Source: Dama dama
Lineage: Eukaryota; Chordata; Mammalia; Artiodactyla; Cervidae
DNA length: 64,000 bases
Direction: 5' to 3'
Assembly: GCF_033118175.1 (NCBI RefSeq)
Contig: NC_083691.1
Location: 21,611,001 to 21,675,000, forward strand
Shown here: positions 46,401 to 58,432 of the stretch, piece by piece
Numbering within the stretch: position 1 is the first letter of the stretch
Layout: each line of letters opens with the position of its first letter
The notes under the pieces: generated by a model
What the model was told of the DNA's origin: nothing
Seen by the model: the letters and a program-made list of their open reading frames with translations, nothing else
The model's database searches: none
Translations under genes and position numbers: made by a program

Positions 46401-46819
46401 ATTATTTACTATTTCTAGAAGTTTGAAGCAAGATTATTTTCTTATAATTTCTAGTCTGCCAATAGTCTTATACGTGGAAGACTTCCATCATTCCTTTCTA
46501 TCTTCAGACATATGGATTATATCTTCAGACACAGTGGATTGCTTGTGTTCCCAAATGATGGTCCAAGTCTCTCTTATAACTTTCCCTTTGAGTATATTAG
46601 TAAGTTTACCAGAAGTTTCTTGCACATTTCTACATGTTGAATTCCATTCATCTTCCAAACTCTATTGCAGATATATTTCTTTGAGGAAGACTGCTTAATC
46701 ACCCAAGTAAATATATTGCCTAACTTTGGGACAGTTTTTGCTGGTGATATAGGACTTATGTTCTCCAACCACCATTACATTTTATTAGGAAGACCATAAA
46801 TATTACTAAAAATATCATA
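46401..46819. other. Unique DNA, possibly an L2 scrap near 46600-46720
   Basis: A weak L2-like phrase with 'tttgaggaagactgcttaat' is the only hint. No gene. Confidence 0.3.
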
Positions 46820-46985
46820 ATTATAGCACCCATAATTTAAGCCAGGAACTGAGTTATATGCTTTATATGAATTATACCTAATTCTGGAAATTATCTTTCA
46901 AAGTAAAAATTTTGGTCTTTATTTTACAGTTGAAGTGATTACACAGCTTAGAAGTCAATAACACACCAGAATTTATATAACTTGT
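46820..46985 (-). mobile_element. MIR SINE
   Basis: Minus-orientation MIR: 'agccaggaactgagttatat', 'ctttattttacagttgaagt', 'gattacacagcttagaagtc'. Confidence 0.6.
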
Positions 46986-47095
46986 GAATTCTAGGAAAAG
47001 AATTCCATATCTACATCTTTGATTCCCAGACACATGGTCCAACTGTAAATGCCATGAGAGAAATGATAATGTAAATATTATTTCTGTCTATGCAC

Positions 47096-47234
47096 ATGTG
47101 CTCAGTCAAGTCCAACTCTTTGGGACTGGAATGATAACCTTTTCTGGTCCCGTAGCACTGCTGAGTTTTCCAAATTTGTTGGCATACTGAGAGTAGCACT
47201 TTAACAACATCATCTTTTAGGATTGAAATAGCTA
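47096..47234 (-). mobile_element. BovB 3' end joined to internal BovB segment
   Basis: The first 27 bases (to about 47122) are the BovB/BovA terminal phrase 'gtccaactctttggg'. The rest, from actggaatgataacc to ttgaaatagct, is an antisense internal BovB segment from upstream of the RT active site. About 1.3 kb is missing between the two. Confidence 0.7.
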
Positions 47235-47340
47235 CTTAAGAATATATTTACTCATTGAAATGCTGGAACTCAGGGCAATTTATATGTATGCATATATTTA
47301 TGTAAATATTTAATACTTATTTAGTACTTTAATGCATGTG

Positions 47341-47548
47341 CATGCTCGGTTGTGTCCAACTCTTTGCAACCCCATGGACTGTAGCCCAACTGACTTCTCT
47401 GTCCATGGGATTTTCCAGTCAAGAATACTGGAGTGGGTTGCCATTTCATCCTTCAGGGGATCTTCCTGACCCAGGGATCAAACCCACATCTCCTGTGTCT
47501 CCCACATTGGCAGTTGGATTCTTTATTACTGAGCCAAATAGGAAGCCC
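47341..47548 (-). mobile_element. Bov-tA SINE
   Basis: Minus-strand copy, full length, ending ggaagccc. The head carries a short extra 'tgtgtctcc' segment. Confidence 0.9.
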
Positions 47549-48094
47549 AAATATTATTTCTACAAAGTGTTAAAAGTATACATGTCTGATCTAAGTAAGG
47601 TCATTGGGCTCTGTTTATTGCTTCATAAGTTTTACAATGAATATATGAGTTCAGGATCATTTATTGTAGGTTTAAGTAGTGCTTTATGATTTGCTCAACT
47701 CACAATGAAAACATAGCACTAACACATACTGTATGTTTATAATTTATTTTGGATTTGATGTGAGAACAAGCATAGCTATGACAAAATGATCTGTACAATT
47801 TCCTGTCACTGAAGAAAAACATGCCTTTTATATTAGGTTAACTTGGAGAATTCCATTTAGTATTATTATCTTGCTTACATTATTTATTATGTTCCCTAGT
47901 AAGTTCATGAAAACTCTGCTGACACATGTATGCAAACAAAGAAAATTGTACCACATACCACAGACAAATAGCCTAGGACAAGAGTCAGCAGAGGAGTCTA
48001 TGAAATACCTCTCACACAAGTTTCCTAAGCTGAAGATCACAAAAGAACATTAGTTTTGGGTTTAGGTCCTAAAGACAGTACAATTTAAAGTACA
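47549..48094. other. Unique DNA
   Basis: Nothing is recognised. Two overlapping open frames on opposite strands near 47828-48053 have no known motif. Confidence 0.45.
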
Positions 48095-49345
48095 AATCAC
48101 ACTACCATATATAAAACAGATAACTAATAAGAACATCCTGTATAGGATAGGGGAGATTCTTAAAGAGATGGAAATACCGGACCATCTGACCTGCCTCCTG
48201 AGAAATGTGTATGCAGGTCAGGAAGAAACAGTTAGAATCAAACATGGAACAACAGACTGGTTCCAAATTGGGAAAGGAGTAGGTCAAGGCTGTATAGTGT
48301 CACCCCACTTATTTAGCTTACATGCAGAGTACATCATGTGAAACGCTGGGCTGGATGAAGCACAAACTGGAATTAAGATTGCTGGGAGAAATATCAATAA
48401 TCTCAGATATACAGATGACACCACCCTTATGGCAGAAACTGAAGAGAAACTAAAGAGCCTCTTGATCAAATTGAAAAAGGAGAGTGAAAAAGCTAGTTTA
48501 AAACTCAACATTCAAAAAACTTAAGATCATGGCATCAAGTTCCATCACTTCATGGTAAATATATGGGGAAAGAATGGAAACAGTGACAGACTTTATTTTC
48601 TTGGGCTCCAAGATCACTGGCAGATGGTGACTGCAGCCATGAAATTAAAAGACGTTTGCCCCTTGGAAGAGACGTTATGACCAACCTAGACAGCATATTA
48701 AAAAGTAGGGACATTACTTTGCCGTCAAAAGTCCATCTAGTCAAAGCTATGGTTTTTCCAGTAGTCATGTATGGATGTGAGAGTTGGGCCATTAAGAAAG
48801 CTGAGCACCAGAGAACTGATCCTTTTGAGCTGTGTGATGTTGGAGAAGACTCTTGAGAGTCCCTTGGATTGCAAGGAGATCAAACTAGTCAATCCTAAAG
48901 GAAATCAGTCCTGAATATTCATTGGAAGGACTGATGCTGAAGCTGAAACTCCAATACTTTGGCCACCTGATGCAAAGAACTGACTCTTTGGAAAAGACCC
49001 TGATGCTGGGAAAGATTGAAGGCAGGAGAAAGGGATGACAGAGGAGGAGATTGCTGGATGGCATCACTGAGTCAATGGACATGAGTTTGAGCAAGCTCTG
49101 TGAGTTGGTGATGGACAGGGAAGTCTGGTGTGCTGCAGTCCATGGGGTCTCAAGGAGTCCGACACAACTGATCAACTTAACTGAACTGTATAGCACAGGG
49201 AACTTAACTCAATATTCTGCAATGGTCTATATGGGAAAAGAACCTAAAAAAATGGATATATATATATATATATATAACTGACTCACTCTGTTATACATTG
49301 AAATTAACAACAAATAACTATACTTCATTTTAAAATATATGTAAA
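48095..49345 (+). mobile_element. Ruminant L1 3' end interrupted by BovB
   Basis: L1 3' UTR in two pieces: 48095-48145 ('acagataactaataagaaca' ... ctgtatag) and 49186-49345 (ctgtatagcacagggaactt ... 'ataactatacttcatttt'). Joined, they read as one L1 end. A (TA)n run sits at 49257-49277. Confidence 0.85.
48146..49185 (+). mobile_element. BovB inserted in L1, 8-bp target duplication
   Basis: 1.04 kb of BovB, 5'-truncated within RT (starts near gattcttaaagagatgg), complete at the 3' end. Flanks ctgtatag at 48138-48145 and 49186-49193. The active-site codons read YTDD (48408-48419). Frameshifts occur near 48523 and 48620, so it is inactive. The insertion postdates the L1. Confidence 0.95.
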
Positions 49346-50713
49346 TCAAATAATCTTTATGAATGTTCAGTATCATTAAGCAAAAATACAGACAATAAAA
49401 CTGCAAAAGGGAGAGGTGAAAAACCAAAATGAAAATAACAAGCTCTTTGAAAACAATATTAGCTTCTATTCCTTAATATTAAATTGATAATGCTAATTAT
49501 ATGATGCTAACTAAAACATTAAAGATTCAAATAAATTGGACTATGATCTTAAAACAAGATCTAGACGGTGTTCAAACATTTAAGTGTTTCTTTAATTCTG
49601 AATTGGATAAGTGACTATCACCTTTCCTTTCCTCTTTCCAAAGTCTATCTAGTGTCTATTATTTCTCTCTCCTCCTAACCATCTATCTATAACACCAGGC
49701 ATAATTGTTATGTGATTTACTTTACATGATTTTGTTTTCTTCTCTACTTTCACAACTTGCTCCAACAGCGTATTCTTATCTTAAATACAAATGGTTTTAT
49801 AAAAGAATAAGTAGACAAAATGAAACTAGTGAAGGAATAGTAACAACAACAAAAATATTATTTTAAAATTTTAATACACATTTCTAACTTGACTATATAA
49901 CCTTCATGCATCCTCATACAGTCAAGTTTCCATTCTGTACTTTCTTTCGCTAATTGTGAAATAAATTATTAGAGGAGGATTGAATAGATCATTGAAATCT
50001 CTGAGGATCACGAGTCATAGGAAGAAGTACTTCTCACCTACCATGTAGTTGATGATTTCTCTTTTGGAACTTTGGGACCTTAACATAAAACTTAAATGGA
50101 AAATTTCTCTCTGGCATAACTAGCTTTGTTCAAAGAGATTCCTCTTATATTCATTCCAGTCAGGCCCATGCTAAGCAGACGGCAGGTCAGGCTTCGTTAT
50201 TTCCAGATAATTGATGTCATTTAGAGAGACCAATTTCTTTTGCTTTGTCAAAATTTATAAGAGTGAGATCAATGAAAAGATTGTGCCTTTCAATCAGCCA
50301 GTGACCCCTGAGGTGCCTGTGAGATATAGTAAACATTTATTTTCATCAGGTAATAATTTATTACTTACTGAGTTTATCTAAATAAGAAATGTTTAGTGAA
50401 ATAGAGGAAATAGATACTATATAGAATAAATTTGACAAAAGCCAGTGATTTGTTTTGATATATTCTGATATAATTCCAAGATTTTCAAGATTATGAGTTT
50501 ATTTTTGACCTGTTTTATCAAATGGGGAATTAGAGCAAAATTTTAGCATGATAAAGTAACAATGAAGTGTTACAACAGAGAAGAGAGAAGCCACTCTAGA
50601 GAATTGTGTCAGAATCACTCATGAAACAACAGGAAATTCTGAAATGCTAGAGAACCATCACGGTGTTACATTGTATACACAAGAAACAATTCTGTAAATT
50701 TCTGTTAAAGCAT
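49346..50713. other. Unique DNA
   Basis: 1.37 kb with no recognised repeat. The block at 50150-50340 has even composition and might be constrained, but there is no direct evidence. Confidence 0.4.
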
Positions 50714-51065
50714 TGTCTTAGAATGTTATAACAAAATATCATGAACTGGATGGCTTAGCAACAGCAGAAATTTATTTTTCACAGTTCTGGATGTTGCTAG
50801 TCCAAGATCATGGTATCAGGATGGTTGGGGGTCTGGTGAAAGCCCTTTGAAGTGCTGAGGGCATATTTATTTTACCTTCATGTGACAGAAAGAGAACAAG
50901 CCAGCTGGCCTCTTCTTAAAAGTGCACTAATTCCCTTCATGAGACCTGCACCCTCTTGACCCAATCATTTCCTATAGGTCCCACCTCCAAAACCATCACA
51001 TTGGAGATTAAATTTCAACACAGGTCATTTAAGTTGGGGGGGCAGGGATATAGACCTTCTATTCA
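50714..51065 (-). mobile_element. ERVL-MaLR-type solo LTR (MST/MLT1-like)
   Basis: Minus-strand MaLR LTR of about 350 bp: 'gaatgttataacaaaatatc', 'cagaaatttatttttcacag', 'ggcctcttcttaaaagtgca', 'ggtcccacctccaaaaccat', ending near gaccttctattca. Solo, with no internal viral region. Relative of 3610-3961 in the opposite orientation. Confidence 0.8.
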
Positions 51066-52265
51066 TGAGAAGTACGTCTTTTCTTGGTGTCGTTACCCTC
51101 ATTTCTAACACTTACCTACTGTGGTAAATCAAAATTAAGTCTGTTCAACCTTGTGAGCAAGAAAGGAGGGGCAGAGTTATTTTAACAATATTGATGATGA
51201 TCTTTGTTTTTTTTAAAAAAAATTTTGGTTACATGGGCATTTATTTTCTCATGCTTTTTATATTGAATATGATTTAAATATATTCTTTCACTGATATATT
51301 CTATAATAACAGTACATTTATAATATATGTAAAGTACATACTACAGTGCCTGGCATATAGCAAATTTTCAGTAAAGGTCATATTCTTAATGTTTTATTTT
51401 ATAAAATTATAAGATTATGAGGAGTTGCATCCAGGTGCAATGTTCCACAAAATAGCTCATTGGACAAAGCTAAGGCCGTGCAGCCAGAAACCAAGATTCA
51501 TCAAGATGTATTAACGTCTTCAGTACCTTAATCTTGCCTCTGTTAAGCCAGATGGCAATTTGTAGTTTATATCTCTTACATTACATTTAACCTGTTGCTT
51601 TTCTTTTAGGTCTCTCTAGGGCATAGTGCTTTTATGGATATACAGAACATACTCCATAAATGCTCAATGAATGAATTCACAAGCTGGTGAGTGAATAAAG
51701 TTGCATTTTCATTAGCTAGGTCCGTTATCTTGAATGAACTATTCCTTCCCTTTCAGTATTATTTTCTTTATTTCTAAAATTAATGGAATCCATGCCACAG
51801 TCTCCAAGATGCCACTAACATTGAGCTTCATTGTATTGTTATATTTCCAGATATTCTCCAAAAGAATTGTCAGTTTCTTCTATTTAGAGCAACAACATTT
51901 TAAATTTTTTCAAAAGTACATTCAAAATTTTGTTGAGTTATACTGAAAGTTGAATCCTTCGGAACTAACATTACTAACTGCAGACACCACTGCAGCACTC
52001 TCCATCCTTAGCCTCACATTAGAAGGAAAGGTCTAATGTTTATTACCAGATCCCAAAGCAGGGAAATTGCAGCCGGCTTCAGATGGAAACTCAGCTTACC
52101 TTGCTATGCATTTTAATTCAAAAGCCACTTAGTGGATATTACATGAAAAGTATTATAAGAGATAGAAGGTATGATGAGATTTTGTGCAAGGAATACATAC
52201 AGCGAGACTACATCTTTTGAGGTCATTATAACCAGGGCTCATTTTGCAGAAAAATTTTATATCAT
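51066..52265. other. Mostly unique DNA; L2/MIR 3' end near 51330-51400
   Basis: The phrase 'acagtgcctggcatatagca' at about 51344-51363 is the MIR/L2 3' end. Otherwise nothing is recognised. Confidence 0.5.
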
Positions 52266-52269
52266 GTCA

Positions 52270-52500
52270 GTAGGGCTATGCTTGTTCTTTAGAGTCAGCT
52301 TGCTCTTTCTGCCTGGCTATAAATCACTTAGTATTTCTGTGCCTCCATTTCTTTGTAAATTAAAAAAAAAACCCACTCTTGACCTCTAATTTTTCTTTAT
52401 GAACAATATCAGATTTATCATCTGCAAAATAGAGATAATAATATGTCTCCTACACTAATTGTGAAAATATTCTGTGGAAAGCTCCTGTTACATGACTGTG
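52270..52500 (+). mobile_element. MIR SINE with A-rich interruption
   Basis: MIR-like words 'gcctggctataaatcactta', then an A-run, then 'atcatctgcaaaatagagat' and 'aataatatgtctcctacact'. Confidence 0.5.
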
Positions 52501-52795
52501 CTGTGGTCGATAGGGTCACCATGGTTATTGTTGTTGTTATTTTCTAATCATTATTTTTAAATAGCTGTGATATTCTCTGTGCCATCCCTTTGGTAGAATA
52601 AAAAAATATATATTGTGAACATTCATATGAGCCTCACTTTGCTAGGAAAACTCAGTATCCATAGTCTTGCTATAGCTGTCTCTTTACACATAGGGGGACA
52701 CACAAGCAGAACATCACACAGAAAATCACTACAAAAATCAATAATTCTCCAAAGACTAACAATTATTTCATTCCCAATATTTTATACATTCATAC

Positions 52796-53003
52796 TGTTA
52801 GTGATAATCACTCAGTTATGTTCAGCTCTTTGTGACCCCATGGACTGTAGCCCACCAGGCTTCTCTGTCTGTGGGATTCTCCAGGCAAGAATATTGGAGT
52901 GGGTAGCCATTCCCTTCTCCAGGGGATCTCCCCGATCCACGGATAAACCCTGGCTCTCTAGTATTGCAGGAAGATTCTTTACTGTCTGAGCTACCAGAGA
53001 AGC
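52796..53003 (-). mobile_element. Bov-tA SINE
   Basis: Minus-strand, full length, ending ctaccagagaagcc. Confidence 0.9.
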
Positions 53004-53060
53004 CAATTAAATTGATAACTCCTCAAAATTCTTGTTTCAGACTCTCCATCTTATCCACAA

Positions 53061-53151
53061 GGTTTGATCCCGGCCCAGGGATCAAACCTGCATCTCCTGA
53101 GTCTCCTGCATTGCAAGCGGTTTCTCTACCACTGAGCCACCTGGGAAGCCT
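53061..53151 (-). mobile_element. Bov-tA tRNA head ending in a perfect fold-back
   Basis: Only the tRNA head remains. At its broken edge, ggtttgatccc (53061-53071) is the exact inverted complement of gggatcaaacc (53078-53088), with a 6-base loop. The inverted word is the B-box region of the SINE itself. Confidence 0.85.
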
Positions 53152-54079
53152 TTAGTATTTGAATAGTAATATTGAAATTAGTGTTTACTTATAAATAAAT
53201 AATAAATCATGTAAAACTAAACCATAAATACTATATAGGTAAACAATATTTATAAGTTTTTATATTTATAAAGTAATTTAATGCTAACAAATTTAGGATG
53301 AAGCTTAGGATATAAATAAAGTTATAAATTAAATTGAAATAAAAATAAAGAAAATTAAGATAGACTAATGATTATAATAAAATAGAACCCAATATATCCT
53401 TTCTAATGGTTCCAACACATGACAAATATATCCTTCTCACTCACACAGACTAAGAAGCTTCCAGACCAGTGGCGCAGGACAAGAGAGTCTGTAGTGCTTT
53501 GAAAGAGGCTAGCCGAAGTGGTCATTCCTCCTAGAAGCCCTTGGTGAGCCTCCATAATCTTGTTTCTGAAGTGGGTAGAGGTCCCTATGCTTCTGTTTCC
53601 ATAGAATTTTTTGATCACCCTCATGTATCAATCTAAGAGAATTTGTAGACTTCTATTTAATAGAGGAAATAGTCTGTTGGATCTTCAGGTGATACATGAA
53701 GCTCAGATACTCGAAATACTTGTCTGTCATTAAATTATGATTAACTTTTATCATTATGGTTCTGCCACTTATTTTAAATTATTTCTGTCTCATACAAACA
53801 TAAGTACCTATAGGTGTGGAAGTCTTTCTATCGTGAATTATTTAGAATATACTGAAAAGGAAGAAACATATTTCTGAAAGGTGGATGTGTGAGTAAACTG
53901 GAGGCAAATATCTAAAGATAAACAATCAACAAATAATGAATATATTTTCCCAAAGGTGTGATTGGGCTAAGTTTTCAATTATTTTAAATATATGTTACAT
54001 GTATATTATATACATTCTATTATTTCTTTCTACGGTATGTATCTCCTTGCATGGTTGTCAATGAAAACCAACACAATGG
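53152..54079. other. Unique AT-rich DNA
   Basis: The minus-strand frame at 53403-53624 (73 codons) sits in a more balanced-composition patch, but I recognise no family. No gene call. Confidence 0.4.
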
Positions 54080-54230
54080 TGTAGGGATTAACGTCACCAT
54101 TTTACAAATGAAGAAAACAGACATTGATTAGATGACATTTCTAAGGTGACAGAATTAAAGAATCAGGAAGTGAATGCATGCCCATCTAATTACAAAAACC
54201 TTTACTCTTTCTTGCTTCACTGCACATGCC
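54080..54230 (-). mobile_element. MIR SINE
   Basis: Minus-orientation MIR: 'caccattttacaaatgaaga', 'tttctaaggtgacagaatta', 'aatcaggaagtgaatgcatg'. Confidence 0.65.
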
Positions 54231-54298
54231 TTAAATGTAGAAAAACACTGTTTCTAAAGAGAATGTAAATCCTCAATAAATCTGCTGCCAATTAAACA

Positions 54299-54560
54299 TG
54301 TGTATATATATACATATATATATGTATATATATACAAATGCACATATACATAAACTTGCACAAGCATACATGTGCATAAATATACACAAACACACACAGA
54401 CATATGTTCACACATTACCACAAGATGGAATATAAATAATTAAATAAATGAATGTATACAAATAGATACATATGCATGTGATGCATATGTATCATATGAG
54501 CATATGCATATATGAGTATACATATATCTAGGTTTTACGTAAATTTGCTTGTTTGTTTGT
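54299..54560. repeat. Complex TA/CA microsatellite with a perfect 13-bp inverted repeat
   Basis: Alternating purine-pyrimidine DNA. Within it gatacatatgcat (54465-54477), loop gtg, and atgcatatgtatc (54481-54493) form a perfect hairpin. Confidence 0.85.
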
Positions 54561-54894
54561 GTACAAGCATATCTGTGAGTTTGTGTGAGTACACAGAGCC
54601 TGTACTTATATACTGTTTACTGATATAGTCCATAAATAAGGATTTGTCATTTTCTAAATTGCATTTCTCATAATTACAATGCCACTTTTCCCAGATCTTA
54701 TATATCATGTTTATCTCATCGTTTTTGAAATACTCAGTGAATACACTAATAAAATAATTTTATTATTTTTCTTAAGGAAAAAATTATCAAGTTTCATGCC
54801 TACTATATATTTCCAATCTATGTAAAGGTCATGTATAAATGGATTCATTAAATACTTGTATGTGTGTATGTGTTCATGAATGCATGCACTTATT

Positions 54895-55186
54895 CAGTTC
54901 AGTTCAGTTCAGTCACTCAGCTGTGTCCGACTCTTTGTGACCCCATTAACTGCAGCATGCCAGGCTTCCCTGTCCATCACCAACTCCCAGAGGTTGCTCA
55001 AACTCATGTCCATCAAGTTGGTGATGCCATCCAACCATCTCCTCCTCCTGCCTTCAATCTTTACCAGCATCAGGGTTTTTTTTTTTCCAATGAGTCAGTT
55101 CTTCCCATCAGGTGGTCACAGTATTGGACCTAATTTAGGATTGACTGGTTTGGTCTCCTTGCTGTCCAGGGAACTCTCAAGGGTCT
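54895..55186 (-). mobile_element. BovB 3' end with (AGTTC)n tail
   Basis: Minus-strand BovB, 290 bases. The left end shows the pentamer tail agttc repeated four times (54896-54915). Contains a T-run at about 55077-55088 and a deletion before 55130. Truncated at its 5' side near cagggaactctcaaggg. Confidence 0.92.
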
Positions 55187-56289
55187 TGTAATATCAAGCA
55201 AAGTAAAGAGCTGTCAATTCAGGACTGAAACATGAATTCTATTCCTGGCTTTGCTACCGACAAATTTTGCAACCATCTAAAAATTGCAGACACTAAAATG
55301 TTTTTGTTCCACTAGCTACACTAAAAGGTAACTTTAGGTTCTAACCTTTTAAAAAGCAACAAGATTTTGTCAAATGCATAAGCTCTTAAGACAGAACACC
55401 TATAATGGCATAACCACCTTAGGGAAATTAATCGCTGCAGGTATCATTCTGACTGTGTATGTTTTCTTCTGCAAACTGTTTATATTAAGTTTCAGTGAAT
55501 TGTTGTGATAATTAAATGATTTAATTCATTTAGCAGTTTAGAAGGTGCCTCACACATGGTTAACAGTTAATAATGTTGGTAAACATTATTATCTGAAATA
55601 CATAGCCTAAAGGTGGGATAGGACAAAGTTCAACTTTAAGTAAGATACAAGGTTAAAAACATCATGACATATCCTTCATTAAATATAAAAACATTAGCCA
55701 GAAAAAAACCCACAAATGGCATAATCATTAATGCATGTATTTGACCTTACTCAAAAAGACAGATGCATATCAATGGCAGAAGGGAAAATGGCTTTTCTGG
55801 TTTCACAGCAAATGAGCAGTAAGTGCTTTTACAATTTCCCTCCTGCCATTGGGAAAGCTGTTGGCCCTCACCATCCATTGTCCTGTTCCTGACATCTCCC
55901 TCATCTTAAATTGAACATTATGGTGGCTACTGTCTGGCTCTCCAAGGAAAGAACAAATTGCCTTCTGTTTATTTCCTCCATCAATCAGGCAGAGCAATAG
56001 GCTATTTCCTCAAACCCCAGAAACATGTCCAGCTCAACTCAAGCCCCAGTGGTTGGAAAGTGTCCAAAGTCAGAATAAAGGATGTAATAAGATTTGAAGA
56101 CCAGAGTTCATAAAAAGCAAATGTGCCTACTTGAAAATTTTAATTGCGGTCTGTCTTTCTGACTTCTGTGAAACTTAATGCAATGGAGAAGAACAGGTCT
56201 GACTGCATATTAAGTCTGCTTCTTTTACTTTCACCTTTGTATTCTATTGTTTTTCCTTTGAGTGAAGATTGTTGCCTATAGCCTGGAAT
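55187..56289. other. Unique DNA with MIR-like scraps
   Basis: MIR-like phrases near 55235-55290 and 55488-55590 ('gtgataattaaatgatttaa', 'ggtgcctcacacatggttaa'). No gene. Confidence 0.45.
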
Positions 56290-56660
56290 ACATAGGATAG
56301 CCCATTCTCAAGGCTCTGACCTTTAAGGGTATAGCACTGCCCATTCAGAGAGAAAAATTTGCAAAATAGAGAATAACATTTGTCTTCTTGGAGGTTTATA
56401 GGAACTTGATGATCTGACCTACCTGGACAGCTGTAAGAACAAAGAATTTCTACACCACGAAGCTTGCAACCAACCTTGGCCCTCCCTCACCTTACCTTTA
56501 AAAATGCTTTGCTGAAACCCTTTGGAGTATGGAGTTTTGAGGGAGCATAAGCCCCCAGTTCTCCTCACATGGCCCTGCAATTAAACCTTTCTCTGCTCAG
56601 ACACCAATGTTTCAGTATTGTTTGACCTCATTCTGTGTCAGACCCAGGAACCTGTGTTCA
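56290..56660 (+). mobile_element. Probable endogenous retrovirus LTR, family not named
   Basis: The right part looks like an LTR R/U5 region: 'ttgctgaaaccctttggagt', 'ccagttctcctcacatggcc', a degenerate polyadenylation signal in tgcaattaaacc, then 'caatgtttcagtattgtttg'. Left edge uncertain. No gag, pol or env sequence is attached. Confidence 0.5.
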
Positions 56661-56798
56661 GTAATATTAATAGTTCTCTTGGAGAGTGAAAAATTAATTG
56701 AGAATGGAGATAAAAGTCTTACCCTCATTGTTTTTAGAACAAATACATAGCATCCAGCATGTATCCATTTGTTTTATTTACTCCTATATGGAATGATA

Positions 56799-57040
56799 CT
56801 CCAATACTTTGGCCACCTGATGCATAAAGCTGACTCATTGGAAAAGACCCTGATCCTGGGAAAGATTGAAGGCAGGAGGAGAAGGGGATGACAGAGGAGG
56901 AGGTGGTTGGATGGCATCACCAACTCAACAGACATGAGTTTGAGCAAACACCAGGAGATGGTGAAGGACAGGGAAGCCTAGTGTGCTGCAGTCCATGGGT
57001 TTGCAAAGAATTGGACATGACTGAGCAACTGAACAACAAC
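56799..57040 (+). mobile_element. BovB 3' end, 5'-truncated
   Basis: Last 240 bases of BovB from ccaatactttggccacc to gagcaactgaacaacaac. (AAC)n-type tail. Confidence 0.92.
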
Positions 57041-58418
57041 ATGCTAGAAATAGCAGCATAATTTTCAAAGCCTTTTAAAACTGTGTTGCTCAACTCTTTC
57101 TACCTCATAGCTGATTCTCTTATCTTCATCTCTCACCACTCCTATGTCCTAGACCTAATAAACTGCCTGCAATGTCTCTGGATATTTTAAAAAAATAATA
57201 ATTTTTGAGTTGAATTACCTTAACCATACCCTTTGTTGACTTTCCTAACTTCTAGGTATTATTTAGTTCCTAGCACAGAAACCATACTTTACCTTGGATC
57301 TTTCCAAAACTGTAGCATTCAGATTGTTTATCAGCCTTTTTTGTGTCTTTTCTATATCTAGCTAGTTACACCAAATATTTTGGCACCTCATGCATTATTA
57401 TTTGCTGCTTGTATTAACCCTAATTCCCTCAATGCTTGCATATAACATGTATTTCTTTATGGTAGCGTCAGTAAGGGAATGGAGACATGGCAATGTGAAA
57501 TGCCAATGACTCCCATCGTTGTGAAAACAATCAGGAATGGCAAGCAGGTTTCCATTTTATTCATTTTTAGTGCCTAGTTTATATCATGATGGGTAAACAG
57601 GTTAAATAATTTTTTTGAAGAATCGAGTCATAATACTCAGTTCTCTGTAAATGCAGTCTCTTGACATAGTCAACTGATCTAAATTGATCCAATTAATCTA
57701 TAGTCAATTGGATCTAAATTGAGAGAATTTTTTCATTGTTTTTCTTTGTTTTTGCCTCTCAACAACATTGTTACTATTTTTTAAGGATTCTCTGGCTCTT
57801 GTGAAAATGACCAGACTAATAGTCATTTCTTATGAGAAATCAGCTTTTCCCCTCTGGCAGTTTTTCAGATTTCTGTATTTAGTGTTCTGACACTTACTAT
57901 AATACATAGAATTAATTATTTATTATACATAGAATTGTTTCTGCCTCCAAGTTCTGGAGATGCATACCTTTTTATTTCTAGAAATTTCTCATTTGTTATC
58001 TATTCAGATATTGCTACCGCCTTTCTTCTCTATTATTCTACACTTGTTGAGGGAGCAAAAACCTGTTCGCCATTCCTCATTGTTTTCACATGCATGGGAG
58101 TTATTGGCATTTCACATTGACACTTCTCCATCTCTACTGGTACTGCCATAGAGAAAGGTAACAGAGTCAATTCCATGGGCAAATATTTGGTAAAAGAATC
58201 AAGGCTGGCATTTTAAAGTCAGCCCTGCTGTTGGACTCCAACTTAGATGAGGCAGACGTTTCTCTTTGTTAGGCCTGGCTGTGCCCTGCACTTCTGTGAC
58301 AAGTGGAGTCAAGTTTCCTAAGGCTGAGGATGGGTTCAAAAGCCAATGTTACACTCGGTCGTGCTTTATTTCTTAACATGTTCTAAAATTCATCAGTGAA
58401 AATCACTTAATTGGATGT
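57041..58418. other. Unique DNA with an imperfect 35-bp-period repeat
   Basis: Copies atagtcaactgatctaaat.. (57666-57687) and atagtcaattggatctaaa.. (57700-57722); an inverted pair gatccaatt/aattggatc overlaps them. No gene. Confidence 0.45.
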
Positions 58419-58432
58419 TTCTTCCAGACCCT

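Noticed and set aside
53403..53624. Retrocopy of a host gene on the minus strand
   Set aside because: The 73-codon frame has no recognisable family and no tail or flanking duplication. A protein database search giving a significant hit would reverse this.
54299..54560. CRISPR-like or other spaced repeat array
   Set aside because: It is a TA/CA microsatellite with no constant repeat-spacer period, in a mammalian genome.
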